A stretch of 64,000 nucleotides of DNA, taken from positions 8,497,886-8,561,885 of the forward strand of contig NC_083651.1 of assembly GCF_963576545.1 (NCBI RefSeq). Direction: 5' to 3'. Made by a program: the position numbers and the translations under genes. Of this stretch, positions 13,697 to 26,750 are shown piece by piece. The first letter of the stretch is position 1, and each line of letters starts with the position of its first letter. Source of the stretch: Limanda limanda (Eukaryota; Chordata; Actinopteri; Pleuronectiformes; Pleuronectidae). The notes beneath the pieces are model-generated. The model did no database searches and was not told the DNA's origin. It saw only the letters and a list, made by a program, of their open reading frames with translations.

Positions 13697-13917
13697 TCAA
13701 TCAAATTTATTCGTATAGCCCGTATTCACAATACGATAATCACAATTTGTCTCATAGGGCTTTAACATGGTGTGACATCCTCTGCCCTTAACCCTCAGCA
13801 AGAGTAAGGAAAAACTACAAAAAAAACATTTTAACAGGGTAAAAATATGTAGAAACCTCAGAGAGAGCCACATGTGAGGGATCCCTCTCCCAGGACGGTC
13901 AGAAGTGCAACAGATGT
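13697..13917 (-). repeat. interspersed repeat family C, copy 1 (probable retroelement 3' end)
   Basis: It begins with a (TCAA)-type tail and contains 'aatcacaatttgtctcatag', 'ctttaacatggtgtgacatc' and 'gagagagccacatgtgaggg'. The copy at 62205-62435 carries the same words in the opposite orientation and ends in a (TTGA)n tail. A simple tetranucleotide tail at one fixed end suggests the 3' end of a non-LTR retrotransposon or SINE, oriented minus here. The class is inferred. Confidence 0.7.
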
Positions 13918-14050
13918 GAAGTTTAGGAAAACATCATCAATATAAAGGTTTTAGCAGCATTGATGAGGGTAAACATTTTGAAAGATAGCTTCAATACTAT
14001 ATGTCAAGCAGTCCTGCTGCAATCATCTGGTCAGCAGCCAGCAAGATCAT

Positions 14051-14141
14051 GATCCACCATCAAGATCGGATGGTGGATCCGTGGTTTGCGTGTCTTTTAC
14101 GCAAACCAAAGACACGCAAACCACCTGTATTTGGTTTGCGT
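14051..14141. repeat. compound inverted repeat: two adjacent perfect hairpins with alternative pairings
   Basis: Hairpin 1 pairs GATCCACCATC (14051-14061) with GATGGTGGATC (14069-14079) around a 7-base loop. Hairpin 2 pairs GTGGTTTGCGTGTCTTT (14081-14097) with its exact complement (14108-14124) around a 10-base loop. The 9-mer GGTTTGCGT occurs four times in alternating orientation: plus at 14083 and 14133, minus at 14099 and 14114. Pairing 14083-14091 with 14099-14107 gives a rival 9-bp hairpin. It lies in map4k4 intron 2. No known element is recognised. Confidence 0.9.
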
Positions 14142-16719
14142 CTCAAAATGTTTTTAAAGCAAGATTAACTTATATTTGAGCAAGCCATTAAGGTAAAATG
14201 GCTCTTTTAGTTTGTTTAAACATTCAAAACAAACTTCTACAAAATAATTCAAAAAACAGGGAGTCATCACCTCCTTGCTTAATCAAACTCAATCTCCAGG
14301 TCTGAAGCCTCTGGACGGAACCCAGATGAAGCGGCTGAGTACACCGGAGGAATTAGCTCGCTGTCGGAGGCCATTACCCCTGTTGTTACTGAGATATGGC
14401 GCTGACTGTGCCTCCACGCGCTGTCCTCCCACATCCAGACAAGACACAGTCAAGCGACTGCTAGACGCTCGTTATTCTCTCTCAAAGCCTCATTAGTGTT
14501 GATCCTGGCTGACTTGGGTTGCAGAGATATGAATCAGGGAGTAGCACACTATTAAACAAATCCTGTTAGAGAAGGACTGCTTGGAGGCATGGAATAAAGT
14601 TAGATAAAGTGATGGAACAGTGTTTTGTAAGACGCTAATGCTACCCGCTAGAAGGTAATTAAATTCAGCAGAGAGGGGGGAAGTAAATAGAGCTTATGGT
14701 GGAAACCTAGCATGGTTTAGCAAGGCACTACCAATGGCAAAGTTTGGAGTTGGATTTACCTTAACAGAGCAGCTACTTATAGACAAATTTGTGCTCAACC
14801 AAACATGGGACAGTCGACTACAGATTTTCTTTCATTCCTGTTTGATTCAACTCTATAGTTTTTCACCGAGCAAGCTGTGTGGCTCGACAACTATTCCATT
14901 GATTACCAATAAAATTGGTGCAGATATTCACGTTCCCCTGTGGACGCAACCTAATTACTTAAGTTATCCTCTGACATCAGCGCTTGGGTTTATTACCAAA
15001 CACCTTTGAAAAATAATGACAGTTCATGCTCCTTTAGCATTAGCTGTACGTTGTGTTTGGCACTATTTAGCAAGTATTAGCGTATTAACACAACAAACGA
15101 AGTTGATAAGCATTAACCCTGCTGTGTTAGCTTTGCCACTGATCATGGAGATGTGAGCATGTTGTCTCACAAGGAAACTATAGCACGGATGTCAAATTTA
15201 AGATAATCAGCTTGCTCACTGTATTAGCTCATTTTGGTGCAGACTACTTCTTATTAGCCATTTTCTTGAATTGTTTTTACCCTTAGACAAATAGAACATG
15301 AATTTAAGTGTTGTTTTCCCCCACCTTAATTTGTCATTCAGACTTTTGAACTTCGGATTTGATAAATACACTTCATGTCTCAAAAAAATATCACCTTTGC
15401 ATTTCATGCTCTTGTACAACTATTGTGAGCCTGATGTTAAACCCGTAAAATCGGGTCTTTTCATTTCTTTCAATATCAATTCAAAGCTGTAATGACATCA
15501 ATAACGTGAAATAATGTTAGGGTGAGGGGAGCGATGGCGTTCACAACCTGAACGCTCAGTAAAAGAGTTGGAAACAAGTGATGTTGACTACAGAGCATCT
15601 GTTTTTATCCTTTGATTGGCTCACTGCCTTCCTCAGCGGACTCTGTGACCCAAAACTCCCACACACTCCGCCTTATCTCCTGGCTGGCTTAAGAGAACCT
15701 CCAACCACCAACTCAACATCAGACCAGAGCCTCGGACTGTTTACGTCCAATTTTAAACACGACTGGGAGGTCAGCGAAGGGACGCTCGCACTAACTTCAC
15801 ACGGGTTTGGTCAGCATGGTTACAGATCGGATTTTCATTTGTTCATTATTGCTGTCAATTGGCAAAATTAAATGAGGAAATGCAATTGTAATTCCGATTC
15901 ATGAGTTCAGTAGTTAACTAAATAACATCTCCACATATTCTGTAACTAAGGGTTGAATATAAATCAGCACATCCACTTTCTATTACAGCGACTTTGTGTA
16001 GAGCTTAAAATATTACTTTTTCAGCATAGTTAGTGCATTTAAATCCTCTCACAACCGACTGCAGGCTCCATTCAAACAAGAGGCAAATAACTGACTCTAA
16101 ACAGTGTTAAAGCAAGGATGACTAATCCACTGAAGCCACAAGCTGCTTACATCCAACCTGGAAACCAACGCTGAGCTTAATCAGAGCGGGGCCGTGGCAG
16201 GCTAAAGTGCTAACTCACTTAGCTCGTTAGCTGGAGTTGACTGTGTTTCTAGCCCCTTTGCCCTCTGAAATGAGTGGGGGGCACTGAAAGCTAATCAGGA
16301 ATATCCATAATTGTAGGGATTAAATTACATGAGGATATAGTAAAATAGTGAGAAGGAGATTAAATCAAAATCTCAGCCAAGATGGAAGAACCTGCCAAAA
16401 GCTGTCAGAAGCCTCAGCACCGCAGCATTAAATGATCTACAAACCATGCATAAGTGAATTTGGTGAAACTCCAAAACTTCAGCTAATGATAATATCTGCA
16501 CCTTGACAAATAAAATTAATACTGCGGCTGCTGTTCATACTATGCAAGCTGGACATAGATCCTCATGGTGCAACAAAGACTCAAATCCAAAATCTCAAGA
16601 AAGACGGCTAAACACATTCTGTACATTACAATAGAATATGGCATCTGCATATCCAACAGGGATGTATCACACATCACACACTGCTGGCTCACTGCTCACT
16701 CAGACACACGGCTCCATCT

Positions 16720-16720
<1 letters not shown>

Positions 16721-16750
<30 letters not shown>
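16721..16750 (+). repeat. homopolymer run of 30 G
   Basis: There are thirty uninterrupted G residues on the plus strand, C on the map4k4 sense strand. The run generates a false poly-glycine reading frame. Its true length in the genome is doubtful because such runs are prone to sequencing and polymerase slippage. Confidence 0.9.
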
Positions 16751-16752
<2 letters not shown>

Positions 16753-17418
16753 AGCGTGCGGGTGGAAGTGCAGCATGCGTGTGCATTTGGCCAAGTCAGA
16801 CATGGCTTGTTTTGATGACACAAGTATGCTGTGCAGATCAGCTGTGCGGCCGCTCAGCCCCCGTTCACCCGGTGGCCTACTTTCTCCATCCAGTGATGAA
16901 GATGGCCACTTATATAGTAGACTACTCAGACTCAGTCCCGCTTTGCAGCAACACAGACCTGCAAACTCAAATCAATATTAGACTGCCTGCTTACTGGACA
17001 CAAAACTTTAAGTTAAAATGGAAAAAGTAGATGATTTTAACATGTGTGTGGGTTTGCTTCTTTTCTGTGTTTCACATAAGGTTAAGAGCTACATCTCCAT
17101 TTTTAAAAATCCAACTAAATCAGCAGTATAAACAAGCCACACAGTTTCACACAGGATACGGCATGACAGACTACTATAGGCTCTTTGACTAGAAAACCAT
17201 CATTACAGGTGAAACAAACATGTAGGCTATTGCAAAACTTCACTGTGGCTCAGCAGGCACACTAGACTGTTGTGTAATTGTCTAGAGGCCATGTATAGAA
17301 TAGAATAAGACTGGAAACTAGAGTGTATAGTCTAATTCTGAGCAGCAATAATGTGTTTGCTACTTTCCCATTGAATTAACCATTATGGAAAGAGCTGCAG
17401 GGCATTTGTTAAATAACC

Positions 17419-17443
17419 TGTGTGTGTGTGTGTGTGTGTGTGT
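17419..17443. repeat. (TG)n microsatellite
   Basis: About 12 TG units lie in map4k4 intron 2. This is simple sequence with no other signal. Confidence 0.9.
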
Positions 17444-19429
17444 CCATGCGTGTGTGCATTCCCATAATGCCTCAGCCCCCTCAGGGGTTTTATCTCCATA
17501 CACTGCAACACAATGGAAAAAGGTTAAACTGTGACGTGAGGAGGTTACTATCTGATTTAGATAGGGGTCAAAGGTCATGAACATTGTCCTCTGGATCTAT
17601 ATTACCTGATCTGAAACATGAAAGCCTCGAACTTCATGCATTTCATTTATATTTCTAATATATGCTTCTCATACGTAAGACTTGACATACTTACACTATA
17701 GTGAAAGATATTAGGACTGCTTATATGTTCCAGTGTAAGTTAAAGAAATTTTTTGCGAATACCTAGCTTTTCATTACGTTATTTCCTGTAAAAAAAATGT
17801 TTTGCCATTTAGCCACATTGTGATAAGATTAAAGATGGTGTACAGAGCAGGGTGTGAGCGGGATTGGATGTAGCTACCAATAGTTATTAGGAAGGAATTG
17901 TACCCTGCTGCAACTCATTCAAAATACAGAACACCAGGCAGCAGACGCAGTGGTAGGTGCTTGCTGACCAAGTGCACTCTTTGTCCTGCTTCACATTCAC
18001 AGTCGTATGAATTTAGACCTAAAAGTTTGCCCACCACGGTGAAGCAAGTCAGTTGATATGCCAGAATATTATATTTCGGATTCAAATAGGCCATCGGGAT
18101 CGAGATGAATGCTACACAACCAGAAACACAGACACAGTCGTGGAGAAAAGACAGAAAGGGAGGAAGGTTTCCCTGCAGTGGGTGATGTATTGACGTATCT
18201 GCCCTTGCAATAGTGCCAGTTCCAAACCCCAACCTCAGCTCTCCTCATTTGGCCCTTTGATAGATGCTGCACAGGGCACTGCAGTGTTTCGCGTGCTGGA
18301 AGAGCTGGCACGAAAACAAAATCCTCTGGACATCGAAGCGGAAGGAAGAAGGGAAGGAGGACAGAGAGGAAGGAGGAGATCTTCAAAGAGTGCAAGACCA
18401 TGCCAGGCTTTTCAGAGAAGAACCGAGCAAAAAGGACAGCCCTTCTCCTCGTCCTGCTCTGTCATTTAGAGAAATAGTCTGGACTGCATTCACCTCTGCA
18501 GCCTCCCCACAGGCTGATTTCTAGTCATGCTCGGCTTCATCTCTGCATCACACCAGACAGGAAGCTGCTGCTAGAGAATTGGACGAAGTCACGGGAAGTC
18601 GGTGGTTTGGGGTCTGTTATGGTACAATCTGATATTTCAGTTTCAGTGACATGTCCTTGTGATGATTTGGTGGCAGCCAGGGATGCCAACTACGCCCTCC
18701 ATCTTCAGACACAAGGGCAGGGCGATATCCAAACCACTGGAACTTTCTACACTGGCATTTTATCACCTCTTCAAAGGCCAGTGAGAGTAATGAGGGGGTT
18801 TTGCGGGGGGGGGGGGGGCAGCTCTGGTAAATATAGGGCCCTGCAATGGTGAAGAGTGAGCTCTGAAGGAGGTTTCACATTCACAGCGGGCTGTAATAAA
18901 AGAGAGCGGCTCTTTTTTCAGTGCAGGGAAGGGTGAGGCCCACTTAATTAAGACGGAGATGCTTTGACCGCCAGTGAAAACACGCGGCTGAAAAAAGAAA
19001 AGTGGGGCGACAGGCGAGGAAACAGAGGGGGAATTTTAGAGTGAGGATTGAATAACACTGGGTCTCTGTTGTATGAGAGCTCTTCCTTTTTCTTGTTCAG
19101 CGCTTCTCAGTACTTCTCCGTTTAGACAAGTGATAGAAAGGAGATGTAAATGAGTACAGAGGCACTGGAATCCTCAAAAGGGCTTAAAACATCTCATATC
19201 ACCTCAAAGTAAAGAGAGAAATACAATCTTTTGCGACAAAAAAGATCTCAACAAGGAATAAATAACGAATCCCTTTAGATATGCAAAATCTGCACCTGGC
19301 ACTGAGGAGGTGAGCCTCTATTTGACCCCTCAAAAGAGAAAATATGAATTTTAGACTATAGGCGACTCCTTAAAGCAACATCATGCAACTATTTTACCTT
19401 AAAAACTATCCATTAATTACACAGCTTAT

Positions 19430-19590
19430 ATTTTGAGGGTCTCTGGGGGTATGCGAGGGGCAGAGTACACTCTGGACGAAAAAAAACTATGCAAACTCCA
19501 CACAGAGATGCCATGGCGGAACCTTGGTTCAAACCAGGAACTTTCTTGCCGTGAGGAGACAGTGCCAAACACTGCACTACTGCGCTCCTA
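19430..19590 (-). repeat. interspersed repeat family B, copy 1
   Basis: Read on the minus strand it contains 'cactgtctcctcacggcaag', 'aagttcctggtttgaacc' and 'tgtgtggagtttgcatagtt'. These are recognisable pieces of an abundant fish repeat (consensus style: cctcacagcaagaaggttcctggttcgaa, then gtgtggagtttgcatgttctc). A second copy in plus orientation is at 21805-21980. It may be tRNA-like in origin, but I cannot confirm A and B boxes. Confidence 0.6.
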
Positions 19591-21804
19591 TCTTAAAACA
19601 GCCACTTCCAAATCAGTTTGTGATAGGAACAAAAGTGAGTCTGTGATTCCATGATCCATGATTTCCAAACCTATTCTTGCACGACACAACTTAAGTGAGC
19701 GGACATGATCATAATATGCCAGTAGCTATTCAATCAAGCAAAGTAGCCTGTGAATTTAAAATGTGTCAGGCCTCGTTATGGCTGGGTATTAAAAATGTTT
19801 TGGTCAAAATGTCAAATGTCTTGACAGACTTTGTATCATAAATACTTATTCTCAGATCAAATAAATCCTTACTAAATTCATAACTTTGCCATATTGTTTT
19901 GATCTTGAATGGGCTACTCGTGTCCAGAAATCTTTGAGGAACATTTGTTTTGTGATAACTCCGGTTTCAGCCCAGGTAAATAAAAATACTAAAGCCTAAA
20001 TCTGATGAAAGAGGAGAGACTCGGCATGAAGTAAATTAAATTCAGCAGCCTGTACAGCTGTGTCAATCTCAGCCACAATGGCCTCTTTTCTGGCTCTGGC
20101 CCAGAACAGCATTACGACTTTTGCTAGGTGCGGTGAAAAGGCCTTTGTGGGGGATTCGAAACAAAGAACTAGGACCACATATCCAACAGCCACAGTGAAA
20201 ACTATTCAGAGCGGAACCAGGGCACGGTGCAAAACTTCTTAATTCATATGTTTGAAAAGTAGCACGAAAAGATTCCAAAACTCTAAAAATAGTGCTTCGC
20301 CTGCTGACCTGGATTGAGCTCCACCCCACCTCTTCCTTTCGTCAACATGAACAGGCCACAACGGGCCATTTGGCAGGTACAGTCGGCTGGTTATGTGTCT
20401 GTGTATATTCAGCATAAGCATAAATACACATAAGCTTGAGAAAAGACTTCCGTCCACCTTTCTTATTTTAACGCGTGCAACTATTTTATTTGTTTTTACT
20501 TGTGGTTTTCCAAAAATAGACTCCTCTTCTTCCAGCAAACATGTGTCTTTTTTCCCTTTAAGACATGATGCCATGCGAGTTGTGATGCGGCCCCTCCTCC
20601 CACTCAACATACTGACCCACAATCCATCTCTGCTTCTGCTCTCTAAAAATAGAGTGCGGCAGCATAGAGATTTAACCTACAGCGAGGGAGAGAGGGACGG
20701 AGAGAGAAAATGAAAGGACAGCACAGGAAGATAAAGAGGGATGAGGTCAGAGACAAACGGGACGACTTCCAACTTCACCCAGACAGTATTGATGCTAATA
20801 TATCTGGTTTTGTCTTGGGTGACATTGTTCCTGCAGCTGTAGCTCTTATCTGATGGTATGTAGTGTTGAAAAGACATGCGAGTGAGTGATGGACAGCCAC
20901 AGGAAGTCACATCCATGTGTCCTCCAGACAAATGAGTTACAGGGCAGCCTCTGTTGCGGGCCTTTCTGCTTCATTAGGCGACTGCAGACAGCCAGGAATT
21001 ATGAGAAAAGGCTAGTCAAACGATCAGGAGACGTCCTCTCTCTGGAGGGACAGTAAAAACTGTCTGCATCAAGGTCGAACACAAAGAGACATTTGACAAG
21101 GCTGCCAACAACTAATGAAATATTAGCAATACTCATTGAAATATTAAATAACTTAAGTTGCACTCCGTAGAGTAAATACATCTGCCAAGGGCCCTATCTC
21201 ACAATGTCGATTCAGAATCGGCCCCACAAATGAATTATTGTACAGCGGCAGAAAAAGCTTACTCCTTTATAAAACCCCATTTAAACCTGCTAGAGTATAG
21301 TATTACTGTTTCCGCTGCAAAGTATGCATACTTGTAAATATCAGTCAGATATCAATATTCCTTATTATTCTCATCAAAATCCATCACTTGAGAAATTAGA
21401 AAATTGCCCATAAATGCTCACGTTGTTAAAGACAGTGATTTAAAATTTACTGGATCAGCCCCAAAATGTTATGAGTTCTTTCTTCGCCCATGTCCCATCC
21501 TTCTACCAACGTTTGTTGAACTCTGGGCAGACAAAGACAAACTAACCAACCAACACATGGAGAGGGGTAAAGACCTAACCCCATTGGCAGAGGTTTCCTT
21601 GACTTGTTTTCACAGCCTGTCCATGAACACATGTGCAGCCCTGTAAGACGACTAAGTCTGATGACTTCTGTCTGTCACACAAAGTCCCTATCAACCTTTT
21701 TTTAACTGATAGGGTAGCATATCGTTTTATTATTTTTAAATACCTTACAAACACTTAAAAATGTAGGCAAACTTCTAAACTGTAAAAGCACCAGGGACTT
21801 GGTC

Positions 21805-21980
21805 ACATTAAGTGGCAGATTAGTGGTTCAGCAGTCAGCACCACCCCCTCACAGCAAGAGGGTTGTGCCTTCGATCCTGCTGTCTGACACAGAAAAAAAA
21901 ACTGTCAAGGGCTTCGTTCTGCCTGATTATCCCCACAGCCTTGGCTTCTCTCATCTGACAACACAAACCCTCCGCCACTT
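21805..21980 (+). repeat. interspersed repeat family B, copy 2
   Basis: It contains 'tagtggttcagcagtcagca', 'cctcacagcaagagggttgt' and 'ccttcgatcctgctgtctgac', the same series of words as the minus-strand copy at 19430-19590. The copy is decayed and its right boundary is uncertain. Confidence 0.5.
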
Positions 21981-22649
21981 CAACGCTGGAGAGCCAGGTA
22001 TGATTTATTTAGCCGGCGAGAGGAGAGTTGGGATTACAACAGCGGAGGAGAGGAGAGGACAGACAGGAAGCGTCTGAGTCCTGTGACCAGCGAAGCGGTG
22101 GTAAATCCTCCTCGGGGTCCTCAGGTTTCCACTCAGGTGGGCTTTCACCAGACTTGCATCATCCAGCCGGCATCCGTCTGCCTCTGGTTCATTGTTAACC
22201 TCAGGAATGATGTCACCCACATGCCCTCTGCGCTCCCGCCTCAACCCACATGGCGTGACAGCGGGACAGCATGGCAGGCAGAGAGATGACTGGAACCATC
22301 ATGTGCACAACAGACACCCTCCCTGCCGAAGGGAACTTCAATCCAGACAGCGAGCCCTGAGTTATTAGGAGACTAAACACAGTGAAGCAAATCCAAAAAT
22401 GTTGCTTTGAAGTGACTTTGAATATTTGTTGCCTATAGTCGTTATCCTCAACTCTGACCATACTCCCGTAAAAGAAATATAACAAGATTTTAAATCAGGC
22501 TCAGAAATGTATTTTTGGCTTATGGAAAAAATCCCTTCAAAGCAACTTTTGCCTCAAAACATGGCTCATTCAAAGAACTTCACTGAAATCCGTTTAGATA
22601 TTAATACATTTGTGGCTTCTTGTTCTGAAAAATGTTGAAAATGGTAATT

Positions 22650-22865
22650 CTAGTCTTACCAACTGCTTAAAGCGCTACACTAGGAGTCACATTCACAAAC
22701 ACATTCATATATCGCCTCCCATTCACACAGTGACAGCTCAGCCATCTGGGCAATTTAGGGTTTGGTGTCTTGCCCAAGGACACTTCGTCAAGCAGACTCA
22801 AGGAGATAGAGTTTCTGACCGCCGTTCTTATGATAACTGGTGGACCTGCTCTACCTGAGCGACAA
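22650..22865 (+). repeat. interspersed repeat family A, copy 2
   Basis: It carries the core gcaatttagg-gtttggtgtcttgcccaagg-acacttcg. The copy at 26.6 kb is nearly identical over this core (gcaatttagggttcagtgtc). It starts with 'actgcttaaagcgctacact' and ends near 'gacctgctctacctgagcga'. It lies in map4k4 intron 2. Confidence 0.7.
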
Positions 22866-23924
22866 TCACCCAAAACATAATTTCTGAACGTGACACAGAT
22901 AGTGATTATATTGCCGACGAAACATATTTGCGATTGCAGTTGTGTGAAAGTCCCAAGAGACAGGGTTGACTTGTTAGAATATACCAATGGTCCATAGAAT
23001 GTAGAGATGAATGATATGAAAGCTCCTTAAAGTGAAGCTAAATTAACTCTGTAACCCACTGGTGGCTGGCTGAAGTATAGGAAATAACACCGACCTCCTC
23101 CATATTAGCGGATGGGGCATGAACCAAAATAAAAAGTAAAGTACACATCAAATAAATTGACCTAAAGAAGTGTTGTGTCATTATAGGTTTGTATCACAAA
23201 GCTATTTTTGTGTTTATATTTTCCGTGAAGTTTTTAATTAATTACTTGATACTTTAAAAAAGGGGTGAAACATAGAAGTATAAGCAGAATCTCTGTGAAC
23301 CTCATTCAAAAAGCCCATAGGACCCAGAACTAAAAGACAAAGTCAGCTTTTACGTTTCTGGTTGAGGCGAAAGGTCACAAATTGCTCAGACCTGTGGCTG
23401 CAACCAGCAATCACAACAGGTTTACAACCACACAGGACACATACTGGAGGACCCCCCATTAAAACCTATTGACCCAAAAGAGGCAGAAAAGAAAAGCACG
23501 GCACCACTTTGCTGTTAAAGCCTCCACTGAAAGCATTAACCTTTTCCTGTCTGAGGCCCTGCAGAGCTCATCAGCTGAGTGGCCAAAAATAAACAGCAAT
23601 CCCAGCATGCCTCACAAGTTGCCATGGGATCAAACAACAGCGAGGGGGAGGGTGGGCACGGAGGGTTGGTTGAAATCACATGGTGGTGGTGGAGAAGGGG
23701 GCGGGGGTAATGGCAGTTAGATAGGACAAGAGAACAGAGTGATTTCACTGCAGAGCAATGGGTTTGCATGTGTGTGTGTGTGCGTGTCATGACTGGGCAG
23801 ATCTTAAATTCATCCAGGTCGTTTATTTCAGTCCTTCACCCTGTTGAATAATTGCCAGACTTCCATGGATGCCTCCGCTAAATATGCACACACAAACACG
23901 CACACACACAATCCTTCCCTTATT

Positions 23925-23995
23925 GTCGAGTCAAGTCAAGTTGAGTTTATTTACAGAGGCGAAAATCAAAAATTTGTCTCAGGGGTCACTAGAAG
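23925..23995 (-). repeat. short repeat with (GTCAA)n-like start
   Basis: It reads 'gtcgagtcaagtcaagttga', then 'gtttatttacagaggcgaaaatc'. A short tandem tail followed by 'tttatttaca' resembles the reversed 3' end of a fish retroelement (similar style to family C). The copy is too short and decayed to classify. Confidence 0.35.
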
Positions 23996-26569
23996 AGAAA
24001 AACGTTCAAATAAGTTTTGCTATATTTTACAATCAGAACAAATGCAAGTATTGCACGCTTCCAAAATCATAACTTTAATTTTGCACAAACTCATTGACAC
24101 ATGAATCCACAAAGTGCTGTCTCACATAACAAAAAGCTCCCAGATGTTCAGTGGTTTGTTTTTCTGGCTTTTTATGACTTCTCTTATTGTGACGGACCCC
24201 TGAGCTGTGCAGGGGCCTCTCAGAAGCAGGACAAGTTACAGTATGAAGGACAGAGAGCAAACACTGAAGCCCTCGGCACCTGTCATCAATGCTATTGTAC
24301 TGTTATGATGAGATTATGCGACAAGACGGCAGATGAGAAGAGGTCGTCTAGCAGCTAAGGTCAGAGAGTGTTTTTCCTAAAAAGAGCCAACGTCTAAGCG
24401 AGAGCGAGTGCATCACTCAGAGGAAATAGTAAAGACTTTAACAAAGGCGACTTTGAAACCAATATCAATTTAACATTCAAAAAATCAATTCTACCTGAGC
24501 CCACATGCTGGACATAAAGCAGCGGTTTCAAATGAGGTTTAACTTTAAGAAATATATATTTCTTATGTATTTAAACAATGCTCACATACTGTATTTCAAA
24601 ATATGGACTTAGGAACTGTGTATAACTGTTACTGTTATGATATGCATGTTACTATTACTTAAATGCAGCTCTTTTTTTAAGGAAGGAATATAAAGCTCAT
24701 ATAAACCTCTCTCAGCCTCTTTCTGACAGTCCTGTCCCTTTAAGGCCCGCCTCATAGTCTGTTCTGATGGCCGATTGGCTCTTTGTTGTTATTTGTCAAG
24801 CACATGTAGGAAATGTCGGCTCACGCTTTAACTGGCTTTTTTAGGGAGAGTGATAGACTAGCAGCTAGCCATGCATTATACAAATTTAACACTGTTTCAG
24901 GAGCTTCAGTGTTTCCTGTTGGGAGAGGTGATTCTTTTACCACAGACTTTGGGCTTTTTGACTTTGCTGTATTTTTGCAGAAACCAAAAATGCTATTTGA
25001 CAAACTAGAGGCAAGAAAAACTGAAAAAGCATCACATCTCCTTTAAAAAAATCTTGAAAACGCTTCACACAAAAATAAAATTATTTTTCATGTTACTATG
25101 TTGAAGAATATAGAGAAATATGTTAGACCAGAATGCAGCGTAAAACCAAGGGCAAAATACATTCGGGGCTGAAATCCAAGAAAATCCCAAATGGGCAGCG
25201 TTGTGGCAAATGAGCATTAAATCAAGAGAGATCTATGTGGGGTCAAAGCTATTTTCATAAGGACACACACACCTTGTATTAGTGTCATGAAATGTCTCTT
25301 CTGCAAAATGACAGATGTGTCTATAATCAGAAGAGAATCTTGAATTGTAAAATGTCTGGTGTAAAACATGCTACACATCATTGTGTTGCCGGTTCATTCA
25401 GAATCTTATCCACACTCACAGGTGTAGCAGTCAGTGTTTCCCACAGACATGCCCAGGCTTGTTCTTGAGACTGTCCATGTGTGTCAGTGAAAAGACTTAG
25501 ACATGGATCAAGTATTTCCAAGTGGCTGAAGAGGACTTTTAACGTAGTTCACTGACTGACAGCCTCGTGCAGCTCTGCCTTCTTTTTCTTTCAAACTCCT
25601 ACTTCCCCTGCAGCTACACAGGTGATGTGCTGATGCAAAGAAGTCAGGGTTTAAGAAGTACCTGTCGTCTCACATGTGTCATGGTCTGAAGATTCGGATC
25701 ATGCAATCACACGGTCCACAAATGTTTTGCTGTTTTTCTGTGTTTTCTTTGCTGGGAAGAAGCTTAACAGAAGAGATCTATACTCATCTTAGACAATGTA
25801 CAAGGCGTAACAGGACACTAAACAAAATGTTGTAGGAAATCTAACTTTCTAAATTCTCCTCCATTCTGTTTTAAAATTATCCTGCTGTAGACAGATTGTC
25901 TAGTTTGCAACTGTACGACTTGGTAAAAGCAAATGAATATTATTAAAATGATGATAGGGTATAATAATTATGGTTTAAAAGTTAGTGTGCACTCAAATTT
26001 TAAGGGATGTCGGTCAAGATTTGTCCAAACGAATGATGTCCACATGAAAAGAGACCACATTTCTGCTGCATCAGACACGGCAGCTTCTTTCACCAGATCC
26101 CCCTTCTCAGGCAGAGTGTTGCACTACTAAACACTTTCCAAACCAGTCTCCAAGGCAACCTGGTGAACAGAAGACTGGGTACAGGCTGGTAGGAAAAACA
26201 GCCGTAGGAGGGTCGTAACTGTCAGAGTCGAACCTATAATGACCCGCGTACCAGCTGCTGTCAACATGCTCTGGGCAGAGCAACAAGCGTACAGACAAAT
26301 GCCCACAACAACCACCACCACAACAACACAAATCTGGCTTTTTCACAGACTCAACCTGCCATGATGGCACATACACTCCAGGAGAAGAGTGTGTGTGTGT
26401 GTTTGTGTGTGTGATAGGCAACAAGTGATGAGGTATACGTTTGTGTCCATTAGTGAGAACATAGGCGTTGCAAAAGGGCCCACGTCCAAAGCAACAACTA
26501 TTTTGTGAGAACCCCCTTCAATTCTATGACCGGCTGCAAATGTCAATGGAAAATAAACTGCATTCATGT

Positions 26570-26750
26570 GGCTCTTCTAGTCTAAACTACCACTCAAAGC
26601 ACTTTACAGTACAATGCTGCCGACACTGCCATCAGAGAGGCAATTTAGGGTTCAGTGTCTTGCCCAAGGACACTTCGGAATGCAGACTGGAGAAGCCGGG
26701 GTTCATAACCGCTGATGTTCCAGCTAGTGGAAAACCTGTTCTACATCCCA
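26570..26750 (+). repeat. interspersed repeat family A, copy 3
   Basis: It contains 'gcaatttagggttcagtgtc', 'ttgcccaaggacacttcgga' and 'gccggggttcataaccgctg', the best-kept copy of this family in the window. It has the same orientation as the copies at 1.6, 22.7 and 50.1 kb. Confidence 0.75.

Noticed and set aside
16565..16981. 138-codon plus-strand frame with poly-glycine
   Set aside because: The frame is kept open by the 30-G run; there is no similarity on either side and no splice context.
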